Source: Conchocele bisecta (Eukaryota > Mollusca > Bivalvia > Lucinida > Thyasiridae). Taken from it: a stretch of DNA of 64,000 nucleotides. The stretch covers positions 122,658,834 to 122,722,833 of the forward strand of contig CM055265.1 of the NCBI GenBank assembly GCA_029237695.1, written 5' to 3'. Below are positions 33,433 to 44,534 of this stretch, piece by piece. Numbering within the stretch: position 1 is the stretch's first letter; each line of letters starts with the position of its first letter. The translations under genes were made by a program, and so were the position numbers. The notes below the pieces were generated by a model. It saw only the letters and a list, made by a program, of their open reading frames with translations, had not been told where the DNA came from and made no database searches.

Positions 33433-33506
33433 GATGCCCTATGCAAGGTTTGAACCCACAACCTCCGGATTGGAAGTCAGTTGTTCTAACCTCTAGGTCA
33501 CAACCC
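33433..33506 (-). repeat. tRNA-like head of a SINE
   Basis: On the minus strand: A-box-like TGACCTAGAGG, an anticodon-arm-like ACTGACTTCCAATCCGGAGG and B-box GGTTCAAACCT, spaced as in a tRNA. The acceptor stem does not close well and there is no CCA-type 3' boundary, so I read it as a tRNA-derived SINE head or tRNA pseudogene. Confidence 0.55.
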
Positions 33507-33567
33507 ATCCCTCATTTAATCAGTAAAGGATTCGTGGCAATTTAATTTTGGGAAATGCCTTTCTTAC

Positions 33568-33778
33568 AAAATGACGAACAATGTAGACTGATATGTGGTT
33601 TATGAGCACAGGCTGCTCAGGATTAATGATCAATGAAACACGCGTCATGGTTCTAACAAACAATACACATAATAACTGCCATACACATCATAATCAGGGT
33701 ACAGGAGTGTGCTATTTAATCAGAAGCTACACTGGTCACAAATACCATAAGCCCCATTTCTCCAGTCACAGCCACATA
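33568..33778. mobile_element. Family E element, left end lost
   Basis: AGGAGTGTGCTATTTAATCA then CTCCAGTCACAGCCACATAT. Matches the right half of 23020-23275. Confidence 0.65.
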
Positions 33779-33857
33779 TTTGTCAGTTTGCATATCTGTA
33801 TGAAACTAGCTGTTCATGTGAACTCTGTACAATGTACACTTGTCAAAAACTGAAAAC

Positions 33858-34299
33858 TACTGTCTGTTCCACGTTTTGCTTCCGACAAACATTTGGCCAT
33901 TAAACATTTTAAATCTAAACAATATTTAAAAGTAAGTACTTTTTCATCAATAACAAAAAAGTTACCCTCTCAAAAAAAAATATTTGATGAAATATTGATT
34001 TTATTGCGAAAAACGATTTTCCTATGGGAATTTAACATGGGGAGTAAATTCCCAAAACGAAAAAAATTGGAAATTGACTCCGAAACCTGGCGAGATAGCT
34101 TGAAAATAATGTAACTAAGAAAACAGAAGTTAGATTTTGGAAATCGGTCCACAAGTAAAAAAAATATTTAAACAAAAAATCTATATGAAAAACCCATGTT
34201 AAATTCCCATAGTTTTTTTCGCAACAAAATCAAATTCCATCAAATAATTTTTGTTGGGACTTTTTTGTTATTGCTAAAAAAGTACTTACTTTTAAATAT
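33858..34299. mobile_element. Family G element, right end truncated by C
   Basis: ACTGTCTGTTCCACGTTTTG at the left, mirrored AAGTACTTACTTTTAAATAT at the right, then an abrupt switch at 34300 to family C. Confidence 0.75.
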
Positions 34300-34408
34300 G
34301 CAGCCTATGCTCAATACATGTAAATCCATCAATTGAAACTTCCAGACGATCCTAAATTTGCACTTACGAATATTTTAGTCGTAGGAAGTTTAGTGAAACG
34401 GGCCCCTG
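34300..34408. mobile_element. Family C element, right half
   Basis: GCAGCCTATGCTCAATACAT through TTTAGTGAAACGGGCCCCTG. The left half is missing at the junction with G. Confidence 0.75.
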
Positions 34409-34839
34409 TGAATTTGGCCGCAGTTAGAGTAAATGCATCATAGAATGTACGACATTTACAAGCATCAGAAATATCGGCCATCTTGTACAGTCTATTATTA
34501 AGATCAGTAATCTAATCAATTTGCTGATAATCATTGCCTACTTCAGCAGGGAATGCATAGCGGACAGAGTCGGCCCTGATCAGACTGGCTACACTGGCCG
34601 TAATCGTCGTAATGTCATTATTCTCAGTCGGTGGTTCATTCTTAGTACGCCTTTACGTCTGGCAGCGTGTTTAAGCTTCGAAAGACATTACAAAAGAATT
34701 TCATTAGAAATGTGATCATCGCAATATTCTATCGAGACCTCGTAAACAATAGGAGATCGTAATGTACACGTCTATGAACTACAGTGTGGCTCAGTATAAC
34801 ATGCAACCTATTTTAAAACTGGACAGCATTGTGTTCCAA
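34409..34839. other. Intronic, one family E trace
   Basis: 34560-34600 (GTCGGCCCTGATCAGACTGG) is E-like; remainder unrecognised. Confidence 0.4.
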
Positions 34840-35065
34840 TTATTTCACATATCGCAACATTTTACCCCAATAGGTTATATAATACCAGATTTAATGACTA
34901 CCTTTTCGACAGGAAATGGAAAATGAATATTCGGATGGTGCATTGCATTGTACACTTGGCTGAACTATAAGTATGGTATTGTTCACATATTGTATTTTTA
35001 AGGAATTAAATGCGAAGGAACGCTCCCTCGCATTTAATTCCTTAAAAATCCAATATGTGAATAAT
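34840..35065. mobile_element. Family K element
   Basis: Body with TTTACCCCAATAGGTTATA, then the perfect hairpin TTCACATATTGTATTTTTAA / TTAAAAATCCAATATGTGAA around CGAAGGAACGCTCCCTCG. Confidence 0.7.
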
Positions 35066-35822
35066 GACGTATACATATAATGGGGTATATCCATGTTGAC
35101 GTTCATTGTATTTGCCATTGGCTGACAGGTTCGTGCTTTTCAGGCATGGGGTGGGTAACTTCAAAGGCATCACGGGACAGTTGAAAATAGCCAAAATTTA
35201 CCGTTTTTCTGAGGGCGGTGGGTGGCTTATAAAAATGATCGCCTCTCACAAAACAGGCTCTTGCGACAAATATTGAAAACTACTCGCAAATGAAGTACAA
35301 ATCGTGCGCCAAAATAAAATGCAGTAATCGCATCAGATGTGTTTATATTTTATTTTACAAAGTCACCCCACCCACCTATTTTTGGCCAGAAATTTCAACA
35401 CGCCTGAATTTGTTGGAATTGTTTTCATGAAAATATGAGGCACTTGTTCTACCATTTGTAACACCACACCATTTCCTGAAAATGATTCCAAAGCGGGGTC
35501 ATAACAACCTCAAATTTTCGCTATAAATGCCCGAAAAATACCTTAAATTCTGACGCGAAACCGTACCGGCGAGACAGCATAGCATGCGCCATTTTCCAAG
35601 ATGTCAAAATCAACCGGAGCTAACATCCAGTTTCGTACAATTATGAAATACTCCTAGTCAAGCCTCACAAAGTCAAGAACTATTCATAAGCCTATTTTTC
35701 TAGACACACTGGTGTAGCATGCAGGGTCGGTACTCAAGTATATGGAAAATCGTCCATGCGCTTTTACCCCTAGCTGCGCACTGTCCAGTGAGAAGAAGAA
35801 GAAGAAGAATTGTTTATTGACT
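35066..35822. other. Intronic; GGGTGGG motifs, no gene
   Basis: ATGGGGTGGGTAAC at 35147, GGGCGGTGGGTGGC at 35213 and CACCCCACCCACC near 35367 share the motif discussed in the findings. A GAA run (GAAGAAGAAGAAGAAG) is at 35793. No open frame of note. Confidence 0.5.
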
Positions 35823-36017
35823 TAACCCTTAGCCTGCTGATCGCGAAAACTGTCGTCTGCTGTTGCTTTATATTTTGCTCTGTTTCTCGTCAAAAACATG
35901 GTTTGACACATTGGAAATGATTCTAAAATGCTGTCAAACCATGTTTTTGACGAGAAAAATCGAAAATAAAACATAAACAGCAGACGACAACATTTCATTC
36001 AGCAGGATAAGGGTTAA
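35823..36017. mobile_element. Family L palindromic element
   Basis: TTAACCCTTAGCCTGCTGAT / AGCAGGATAAGGGTTAA; subterminal GTCGTCTGCTGTTGCTT and AACAGCAGACGAC; inner AAAACATGGTTTGACA repeated inverted. Confidence 0.8.
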
Positions 36018-36203
36018 ACTGAATACAGTTCCTCGTCATGATGCATGTAACTATGCATACAATAATATAAATATACACATGCTAGGTAATGGATGAACAT
36101 GAAATGACATGGATTGCACCATTAGTGATTTCAGCCGAGAGCGGAAATAGTAATTGTATAACGTAGTAACCATTTCAGCCATACATACTATAGGCCAACA
36201 TTT

Positions 36204-36375
36204 GAAAACACTGCAGATCCAGACGAGCCGGCTCGTAATGAGCCGTCTCATCATGATCTGCATTGTTTGTCTCTATTTTAAAGATTTTACAAATTTACAG
36301 TACCTTTTTCGATTAATGTAATACTCCAATATTTTCAAGAGACAATGTCATATGTTTCTGGGTGAAAGGGTTAAT
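36204..36375 (+). mobile_element. Family D element, left end lost
   Basis: TGCAGATCCAGACGAGCCGG hairpin and GTGAAAGGGTTAA right end. The 36376 boundary abuts the LINE fragment. Confidence 0.65.
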
Positions 36376-37115
36376 TATTGCATGAATAAGCGTTTCCGTA
36401 TTGCAAACACTTCTGATAAAAAGTTACATAGATTAATTAATTCTCTTCTATTTAACGATTGTAGTAATACAACAAGTTTGTACACGCTACGATTTGTCAT
36501 GTAGTATCGCTTAATGTATTTCCTGCGAATATTCTCAAATACTGGACATTTGATTACAAAATGGTACTCGTCCTCTAAGTCATTTGTATTGCACAATTGG
36601 CATACACGTTCATGCCATTCGGTTCGATTCGGACCGTATCTGCCCGTTTCTATCCTTAATGCGTGGGATAACAGCATAAGTTTGTTCAATATGATTCTTA
36701 GCCATTTGTTTCTAACTTTGTCCAAACAGTATGAACACTCAAACTTTGGTTTTACATACTTCTACAAAGTTAATGTTCTATTAGTCTGTACATCCGCGTG
36801 CCATTTTTTTCACGAAACAGTCAAGCAACGCTTGCTTGAATTGTGCAATAAATCCATGTTGACACACATTGAGGGTCATTCCAAACATACGCGAAGCCGT
36901 GGGTATCCAGCAAATATTTAACGTTTGCTGCCCAGTTATTAACACCGTTTGTACAATCTAATAGAGCATTATTATATACCACTTGTAGTATACAGTTGTT
37001 TGTCCTGATCAATTTAAACCAGTGAGACCAAAGACTGCAAAACCAACGAAAATGGCACATCTTTTCGTCAAATTGCAGAAACGGAATTTTCTAATGTTTC
37101 CATCGATAGCTCATT
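36376..37115 (-). pseudogene. 3' fragment of a LINE (non-LTR retrotransposon), C-terminal region
   Basis: Read on the minus strand, 36821-37060 has the pattern Asn-Asn-Trp-Ala...Leu-Leu-Asp-x-x-Gly-Phe...Val-Trp, and 36375-36725 has Arg-x-Cys-x-x-Cys...Glu-Asp-Glu-Tyr-His-Phe-Val-x-x-Cys-Pro, a zinc-knuckle tail typical after the reverse transcriptase of several LINE clades. The two parts are in different frames, so at least one frameshift is present. The reverse transcriptase itself is missing. It is not related in sequence to the LINE at 51345. Confidence 0.75.
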
Positions 37116-37130
37116 GCGAGGTCCAGTTTA

Positions 37131-37393
37131 TAGAGAATAGTAGGTTAGTGCCGTGAATGGGAAAAATATCTGGCAAGGCTCAGGAAACGGGATGGGCGAG
37201 GCTCTGTCGAGCACATCCCGTTTCCGTGCCGCGCCAGATATTTGTTCCCATTCACGGCACTAACCTACTATTCTATTTATCCCGTCAACACCTACAAATG
37301 GCTGTAAAATGCAAAAATAGTGTTGACTGGATATCAAAAATGTTTCACGGCACCGTGTTTTACGGCACATACGCACTGTGTTGACGGGATAAA
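37131..37393 (+). mobile_element. Family A two-hairpin element
   Basis: GAATAGTAGGTTAGTGCCGT ... TGTTGACGGGATAAA, complete. Confidence 0.88.
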
Positions 37394-37554
37394 GTTCCAT
37401 TGCCGCTTGAAACGTCTTGTACAAACACTAGCTGCCAGTGAGTGCGCTAAATCCATGGACCAATCATTGGCAAATCGGCAATCAACGTCAATGCCACGCT
37501 GATCATGCTGATTAATACGCATGACACACGGGCGCACCCATGGCAAATGTGTCT

Positions 37555-37965
37555 TAACCCTTTCCCTGTTTTTGCGATATTTCGACTCTTCCAAATCGAA
37601 AACATCTGAATAAAAGAATCAAATGCTGGGTCAAATGATGGTTAAATTATCTGATAGAGTAGAAAACATTGTGGGAAAAGGAGAAATTGCTTGTTACAAG
37701 CAATTTCTCCTTTTCCCACAATGTTTTCTGAAGACATCTTCTGCAGAGGCGTGAAAAGTCGTTTCTATCAGGGAAATCGTTAATGAAGATTTGGTCATCG
37801 TCTATCCCCTGTTTATATAATAGCTATTCATGTACCATTGTAAGGAGGACATATTTTTGTTTCAAGTATTCGCTTTGTTTAATTGAGTATTCTGCGAGCT
37901 GTGAAGACCCTGATCAGACTGCGCGTTCGCGCAGGCTGATCAGGGTCTACACTGTTCGCAAGGAC
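37555..37965. repeat. Hairpin element and family E piece
   Basis: 37663-37731 is a perfect hairpin (AAAACATTGTGGGAAAAGGA arms around GCTTGTTACAAGC) inside a region starting TTAACCCTTTCCCTG. 37895-37965 is an E hairpin (TCAGACTGCGCGTTCGCGCA). Confidence 0.65.
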
Positions 37966-38737
37966 ATGATATCATGTTCAGGTACCCACATGTTATTGTA
38001 GCTTAATCAGATCGGAAATCGCCTGCTGGTAGCCAGCTTTATTCAATAATATCCTGAGCCATACCAATCTTGCTAAACCGCAACTTCGTATTTTGCTGAC
38101 ATTTAGTTTCGTAAATCTATTTTTTATGTGCAAATACATAATGTTAATTGGATTTGTAATTTTAATTCCGCATTTCCAGTATAATATCAAAATCAATTTT
38201 ACAGATACATGTAGCTCAAACCAATCCACCAGCAACATATACAGGCAAACTATATTGGTTCTGCAGTAAGTTGATTTCCCCAGACGGTTCCACATACGCA
38301 ATGATGCGCGCCTGTTTCCGGTTTCCAGTTAGGAAATAGTGTTGTAAAATGACACATAATCAACGTAGCCTATATCCAGTAATATACGATGGCATTGTAA
38401 TTTGGTTTAAACATGAAACCATGAATTATGGCCTTTTTTACATTTAAAAAAGGTGATGAGAACAGGATTTTTCTGTCGATAATAACACAATGCAGTATTG
38501 ATCGGGCCCTAAGGACTACAGATAATTATCAAATGGCTGCGCTTCCACTTATTTATTCATCTTTTTCTAATATAGAATTTATATAGTTATCGACTTGTAT
38601 ATCAGTTTCTGTACAGCTTTGAAACACGACGTGTCAATGTAAATGTAACAGAGTTGCCTGCTAGGCAAGGCGTGTAGGGTTGACAACGTATACCCCACTA
38701 TACCCTATTGTTTATCACGGGTTCTAATGGACCACAC
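37966..38737. other. Intronic, nothing recognised
   Basis: No repeat partner or domain-bearing frame found. Confidence 0.4.
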
Positions 38738-38813
38738 CACATTTCCCCATGTTAAATCCCCATAGACATCTTCACTCCGTGAAGATGTCTATGGGGATTT
38801 AACATGGGGAAAT
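38738..38813. repeat. Solo inner hairpin of family H
   Basis: ATTTCCCCATGTTAAATCCC and its exact inverse around CTTCACTCCGTGAAG. The same hairpin is the core of 17772-18326. Confidence 0.75.
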
Positions 38814-38841
38814 CAGGCGATGATGATGATGATTACTGTAT

Positions 38842-39190
38842 TCTGGAATATATATATAAAATATATATCAAGACATGTACAATGTGTCGATTCTACGAAG
38901 TAGAAACGGCGAGTGCAATCTTATGTAATCATGAATACAGGTGTAGCCATGCTTACACAAATGACATACACAACATAGAAGTCGGTTCACGGTAACGCGA
39001 TATCAAATAAACAATACAATAATGAGTCGTCTTGCAGTTGCATAAGCAATACCGTACATGTAGAATGTAAAGTAGATTTCATTGCAATATGTTACACAAT
39101 CAAACCCACCTGGAATATATATATAAAATATATATCAAGACAAGACATGTACAATGTGTCGACTCTACGAAGTAGAAACGGCGAGTGCAA
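38842..39190. repeat. Direct duplication of about 78 bp, 270 bp apart
   Basis: CTGGAATATATATATAAAAT ... GTAGAAACGGCGAGTGCAAT is at 38840-38919 and again at 39110-39190 with a 5-bp insertion (ACAAG). Confidence 0.8.
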
Positions 39191-39239
39191 TGAAGCGCGG
39201 GGAAAGGCATGCATTGTGCAATTATCAAAGGCAACTACA

Positions 39240-39345
39240 CGACCACATATTACCAACCTACGATACAATACAATACAATATAATAGACTACAGAAGAATG
39301 TTGTACAATACAATGTAATACAATCTGATACAATACAACAGGAAT
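39240..39345. repeat. ACAAT-type microsatellite
   Basis: Imperfect ATACAATACAAT repeats near 39262-39345. Confidence 0.75.
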
Positions 39346-40540
39346 TGCAACCTATGACATATACATTGTAATATTCCATATATGCAGTACATGCACTGGT
39401 ACATGCAGAATTATTCACATGTGGCTGTGACTGAATAAAAGGGGCTTACAGTCTTCGCGAAACAGCCAAAATTTTACAAGACAACCGAAAAAAATAAATA
39501 GATTTTGTGTGATATTTAAGAGCTTTTTAGCTTTTTAAGTATATCTCAGTCATATAAGATAAGCTAGCAAGCACCAGATGCGCATATAGTAGGTGTGTTA
39601 ATTGATTTTTACTTCACTTTCTGATGCAAACATGCCCTTTGTTATGGAAGTTCCCTAGGACAATAGAAAACTGTTTATCCAAAGTCACACGCTCTATCTC
39701 ATTTTCAACTCCCGGTATCCATGGAAATCCAAGATGGCCGCCGTGAATATAGGTCAAATCTTAAAAAAATTGGTACCTGATCATGCTAGAAACATGATTT
39801 TGGTGTCTATTCCCATGTACTGGCATGCACAGAATTAAATGAAATAATTTTCAACAATATCCGTTCATGAAAACATGACCGAAATTCTAAATTTTCGATA
39901 AAATACGTCTAAATTTAACGTAAATATTGACTGAAATATGCTAACGCCATGAAATTTGTCTCCACTAACATGCAATGGATATCGTGTGATGTATAATAAA
40001 AATACGATACAGTGAAACCAGATTGTTAAATCCAAGATGGCCGCCATTTGTCGTTCTGCATTAACTAAATATTATGTAACAGTTTGCATATGCAGCAAAA
40101 CGATATGTTATTACTGAGGAATGTGTGTACTTATTCTTGAAAGCACCTATCATGTTTAGTTTATATTTAAAATGGATAATAACAAAGGAAACACACACTA
40201 ATCAGTTAGTAAACTTTATAAAACATAATTTGACGACATAATGACTTGAATTACAAATCGGTTGGAATGTACATAGCCTGTAATATATTAGCTGACATGA
40301 AAAGGTTCATGTGACACTGTGGCCAATAAACATGTATTTTACTATGATATTTGCTGAACCTGATAATGCCAACACTGACATTGGCCATGTACGCTGCATG
40401 TGTAGACAATATAATGAAACAATTATGAGGATGTACGTATAAATGACTGGAATGATACACCAGATACATGTATATACATCGGCCAACCGGGGTATAAGAG
40501 CTACATGTAACGATAAAATGTAATCACATAATTTAGCACT
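39346..40540. other. Intronic, AT-rich; two GGCCGCC motifs
   Basis: AAGATGGCCGCC at 39731 and 40033 match the motif repeated in the two 4-kb elements. Nothing else recognised. Confidence 0.4.
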
Positions 40541-40890
40541 TTAAACAATTGTTCTGTCTTATGAAATTCTATACCAGAGTAACACTATTATTCTCACTGT
40601 ATATTTATCCATTGCCTAATGTGTGTATGTTACCGTGTGCGAGCATAAACCTTTGCATCTGCAAAGATGCATACATGGTTGGTGGTGCAAGCAGCACTTA
40701 CACGGAGCCTTACAGTCTGTCTTACATTGACACACAACAAGCTGTAACAAGTCCCGTGAAATGATGGGACGTGTTGTGTATACTGGTGTCGGAATGGTGT
40801 CTGATGAGTCCTGTTGCCATCCCCATTATGTAGGAGAAACTAGAGCTGCATCTTTGACGAGGGAATTTCCCCAGACATGTCCACACTGAA
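40541..40890 (+). pseudogene. Possible remnant with a Tyr-Val-Gly-Glu-Thr motif
   Basis: The frame ending at the stop 40887-40889 reads His-Tyr-Val-Gly-Glu-Thr-Arg...Leu-Thr-Arg, like the start of the GIY-YIG domain of Penelope-like elements. The rest of the domain is not visible. Could be coincidence. Confidence 0.2.
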
Positions 40891-41121
40891 GTCAGGAAAT
40901 GAATTTCGTAGGTTATATACATTATATTTCAAACTATGTGTTTATTACTTCGTTGGAAGATTATTTATTCAACAGTTTAGACAGTATATGACGATACAAT
41001 ACAGGGTTATGAAAACAGGCGTAAAGCTTATCTATTTTTTCTTTCCAAAATGTACCATTTCGATTATCCAAGTACCAAGATATAGGCTAAATTCATATCT
41101 GTGCAAAATATGTAGTATTAC

Positions 41122-41503
41122 CTGATATCCGACTCTTGGAAGGCGCTGATGCAAAGCGTCACTGCCAGGAGGAATGTGATCAAAGTCCTTGCCCTTGTGG
41201 ATGAAGAGGTAAAGTCTGGCAGCATCCACACTCCTGATATCGCAGATACCATACAACTTTACGACGAAATTCTGAAGTGTAGGTGTACATGTGGTGATTG
41301 TCTCGTAGTTCGGATTAGGACGCGAGAGCAGCTGAAGTGGTGTGGTAACTTCCGGAAGTGATTGCCACACTGACCAGGCAGTCTTCTTGCCTTTCCCATA
41401 GAAAGCTGACGTGGTATCACACCCTGTCAATGCATGGAATGCAGGCAGTGCCAATGCCTTGGCTGGTCCAATACCACTGGCTATTGTGTGTACCGGAATG
41501 TAC
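41122..41503 (-). CDS. Single exon of a conserved protein of unknown name
   Basis: A 382-nt minus-strand exon between a TTGCATTCCAG acceptor and a TATCAG|GTAATA donor. One base completes an upstream codon and 127 codons follow, ending on a codon boundary. The peptide carries Pro-Ala-Phe-His-Ala-Leu-Thr-Gly-Cys-Asp-Thr-Thr-Ser-Ala-Phe and Gly-Lys-Gly-Lys-Lys-Thr-Ala-Trp, a signature I recall from repeated, uncharacterised invertebrate proteins; I cannot name a function. No stop or frameshift interrupts it. Neighbouring exons are not visible on either side, so it is either part of a gene nested in the globin intron with distant exons, or a copied or mobile fragment. Confidence 0.6.
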
Positions 41504-41689
41504 CTGGAATGCAATATTCAGACAGGTTATACACTGATGATTACTCAATACCAAAGGAAAGTAATTTCATTGAAGCTTAGATTAGAAAAGTAAAAAAAAT
41601 AAATGTTTTTATAGTATGTCATTCGGTCCGGCGTCTTCCGGTTTACCGTCGGACCGGCGGCAATTTTAACGGACATGTCCGACGGACCG

Positions 41690-41937
41690 ACGACTTTCGC
41701 GGATACTGGGCTTATAAGGGCTTTTCGACCAGTGTAGATCCAGATCAGCCTATGCATCCGCACAGTCTGATCAGGATATACACTGTTCGCCTTTATTTCC
41801 ATCAATGAAACATCCTTCATGCTTCTAACAACAAATACAGTTCGTTATCAGGCTACAGGAGCATGCTATTCGACCAGGAACTACACCGGACACAAATCGT
41901 ATAAGCCCCATTTCTCCAGTCACATCCCCATATTAGT
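41690..41937. mobile_element. Family E element
   Basis: GACCAGTGTAGATCCAGATC ... ATTTCTCCAGTCACATCCCC; hairpin CAGCCTATGCATCCGCACAG. The left end is decayed; preceded by GTCCGACGGACCGACGAC-type short repeats. Confidence 0.7.
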
Positions 41938-42036
41938 AGCATGTGACATGACTATCATAGCTGGCCAATTACTACACTTAACTGGCTAAAATCTCTCAAC
42001 ATTTACCTCGGTTTGTGTTGATACAAATCCAAGTGC

Positions 42037-42441
42037 ATGATCATGTGGTTATAACAAAAACAACAGTGGCTGAAAGTGTTGCATCTTGCCCACTCAAAAG
42101 TAAGTCCTTAATATGCAACGGATTTTGATGCACTGAACATGGCGCAGCAAACGCGTCTTCATGAGCTGCATTTGGTGGTCCAGGGAGTTCGGCACAGACT
42201 TATGTCGTTTTTGCGAAAAATCGATGTCCGTGTCTAGCGACCCCGGAAATCGATTATTCGCAAAAACGACAGAAGTTTGGGCCAAAGTACCCAAATGCAG
42301 CTTAACAAGACGCGTTTGATGCGCCATATTTCATCAAAATCCGTTACGTAATAAGGACAATATAAAAGAATACGTACTTCGAATCGTATGGATTCTGGAA
42401 GTTTCAGTACTTGTTGTTGTTGTTAGTACCATGTGATCATA
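42037..42441. mobile_element. Family W palindromic element, uninterrupted
   Basis: GATCATGTGGTTATAACAAA / GTACCATGTGATCAT with arms holding AAACGCGTCTTCATGAGCTG and AGACGCGTTTGATGCGCC. At about 42383-42402 it reads GAATCGTATGGATTCTGGAA, the unoccupied counterpart of the 15945-16186 insertion site. Confidence 0.75.
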
Positions 42442-42593
42442 TACCTTGAGCTATATAAGCATGTTCCCTAAATGCTTACTCCGAACCAGTCGGGAGTGAT
42501 TGGGCGAGACAGCTCAGTCTCGGCCAATCAAACGGTCTGAGTTCGAGCACAAGAACGTAGTATACGCTCTGACCGTTGTATAAGTACGAGTCC

Positions 42594-42690
42594 TGGGGCC
42601 CGTTTCACGAAACTTCGTACGACTAAAATGTTCGTAAGTGCAAATTTGTTAATGTGAAATTTACAGAATATCATAATATTATTACACTTG
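42594..42690. mobile_element. Family C element, left and right pieces joined
   Basis: CCTGGGGCCCGTTTCACGAA then TTCGTAAGTGCAAATTTGTT; an internal deletion joins the left end to the right subterminal region. Confidence 0.7.
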
Positions 42691-42735
42691 TGTCAATGCT
42701 CAACTCAGAACCGTATTCATATTTTGTTGCGTATA

Positions 42736-42924
42736 ACAGTGGAATCTCTCGAAACCGAACACCTAGAAAAATGTGTTTGTTTGATTTTGATGGGTTTCAC
42801 TGCAATTTATGTACACTGCTAATGGCTCTTCGTGTTAGCAATTAACGGAAGCATGTCTCGGCACGCTCATATACCTGAATTACAGTGGAGCATCTCTAAA
42901 CCGGTTTAGAGAGGTTCCACTGTA
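42736..42924. mobile_element. Family I element
   Basis: CAGTGGAATCTCTCGAAACC at 42736 and a minimal palindrome TACAGTGGAGCATCTCTAAA / GGTTTAGAGAGGTTCCACTG ending 42924. Confidence 0.7.
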
Positions 42925-42952
42925 TGTTTTCTGCTTTAAATACACAATGACC

Positions 42953-43367
42953 TACGGCAGCATAAACTGGACATGTGCAGTGCATCTCGTTCCCACGAGT
43001 TTGCAATCTCGTTCCCACGACATAGCATCTCGATCCCACGAAATAAATATATTGCACCCACGAGATAGCATCTCGTTCTCACGAGATAGTATCTTGTTGG
43101 AACGACATAATTAGCCAATAGACGAGCAGATATTACTCGAACATCTTGAATGACAATGATGCTACCGTTTAATTGGCTGACTGTGTCGTGGGAACAAGGT
43201 AGCTAACTAGTTCGGATGAGATGCTATGTCGTGGGAACGAGATGCATAACTCGGTTGAACGAGATGCTATATCATGGGAACGAGATACCAGGTCGCGGGA
43301 AAGAAATAACTAACTCGTGGGAACGTGATGGAAAACAAAATGCGCATGTCCTTTTTCAGCTGTCGTA
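42953..43367. mobile_element. Accordion element, TCTCGTTCCCACGAGA type
   Basis: TACGGCAGCATAAACTGGAC / GTCCTTTTTCAGCTGTCGTA. Interior repeats of the palindromic unit TCTCGTTCCCACGAGA with AGCA/TGCT linkers, inverted in the right arm. Flanks ATGACC and ATAACC look like a 6-bp duplication with one change. The centre (about 43112-43185) is unrelated DNA. Arms more decayed than in the other types, so probably older. Confidence 0.8.
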
Positions 43368-43460
43368 ATAACCCGGTATCGAGGTGATACAACTTACCAA
43401 AGCACGTTTTCATGATCAACAGCCAGGTACGTCTGAGATAGCCAAGTTGTTAACTGAGTA

Positions 43461-43668
43461 AAGTGGAACCTCTCTAAACCGGACACCAAGAAAACACCTG
43501 TGATCTTATGTTTGATGAGTTTCTTGGTCATTTATGTCAGGTGATAATGCATGCTCGTGATCGCATAGCACACAACTACGGCTCAGAATGATCAAATACC
43601 TGATGCACAGTGAAAGCTCTATAAGCCGGACACCCTGGGGACCTCACAGGGTGTCCGGTTCACTGTAT
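43461..43668. mobile_element. Family I full-length element
   Basis: AAGTGGAACCTCTCTAAACC at the left, a body with TTTATGTCAGGTGATAATGC, and the hairpin CCGGACACCCTGGGGACC at the right. Inverse order relative to 27561-27774. Confidence 0.75.
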
Positions 43669-43788
43669 AGATGACCAGTATCTGTAACTGTTGAACATTC
43701 CTTGCGGTTACATTTTCAGCAATATCCCCTACTTAGAATCAGTCTGTAACCAGTGCCAATAATATAAAAAGTTCATGGAGTGCTTAAT

Positions 43789-43860
43789 TACAGTGGAACC
43801 TCTCTAAGTCGGACACCCTGGGACCTCACAGGGTGTCCGGTTTAGAGAGGTTCCACTGTA
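43789..43860. mobile_element. Family I minimal hairpin
   Basis: TA-CAGTGGAACCTCTCTAAG / GTTTAGAGAGGTTCCACTG-TA; clean TA duplication. Confidence 0.85.
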
Positions 43861-44077
43861 TAACTTCAGGCCCGTCTCCCCTGAGACGAGACTAATAGCT
43901 AGCAGAATTAATTGCTGATCGTTTGGAGCCCGATTGCTAGCTGTCCGTCCAGGGACCAAACACGGTTAATACTTTATGATTTCATTGATTTCAACAGCGT
44001 ATCGCAATTCCAGGTTTACTTCATTGGATTGCAATTTGATAGCATGAAAGTCTTATTAGACATACGAGACATAAACG

Positions 44078-44513
44078 TACGGAGCCCCGCAGGGGACGTA
44101 GCATTCTTTTTTTTTATTAATTCGTTCCCACGAAATAACAATTCGTTCCCCAATTTAGCAATTCGTTCCCACGAAATAACAATTGTTTCCCATGAATTAA
44201 CAATTCGTTCCCTCAATTTAACAATTCGTTCCCACGAAATAACAATTCGTTCCCATGGGAACGAATTGTTAATTCGTTGGAAGGAATTGTTATATCGTAA
44301 GAACGAATTGTTAATTCGAGGAAACGAATTGTTAAATTGAGGGAACGAATTGTCATTTCGTGGGAACGAATTGTTAATTCGAGGGAGCGAATTGTTATAT
44401 CGTGGGAACGAATTGTTAATTCGAAGGATCGAATTGCTAAATTGAGGGAACGATTTGTTATTTCGTGGGAACAAATTCATAAAAATAATCCATGTCCCCT
44501 GCGGGGCTCCGTA
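44078..44513. mobile_element. Accordion element copy 4 (AATTCGTTCCC type), most complete
   Basis: TACGGAGCCCCGCAGGGGAC / GTCCCCTGCGGGGCTCCGTA. About 17 internal units; the orientation flips at a CGTTCCCATGGGAACG centre near 44256. Linkers alternate ACGAAATA, TCAATTT, ACGAATTA. Flanks TAAACG and TAAATG fit a 6-bp duplication with one change. The 142- and 154-codon frames through it are repeat artefacts. Confidence 0.88.
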
Positions 44514-44534
44514 TAAATGAGACTAGCCAATTGA

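Noticed and set aside
35332..35770. Possible conserved non-coding block in an otherwise repeat-free part of the intron
   Set aside because: Only the GGGTGGG motif stands out; without comparison to another species conservation cannot be judged.
43912..44480. 142- and 154-codon frames rich in Arg-Ser-His or Asn-Asn-Ser
   Set aside because: They follow the AATTCGTTCCC array of an accordion element, and the same peptides appear at every other copy.
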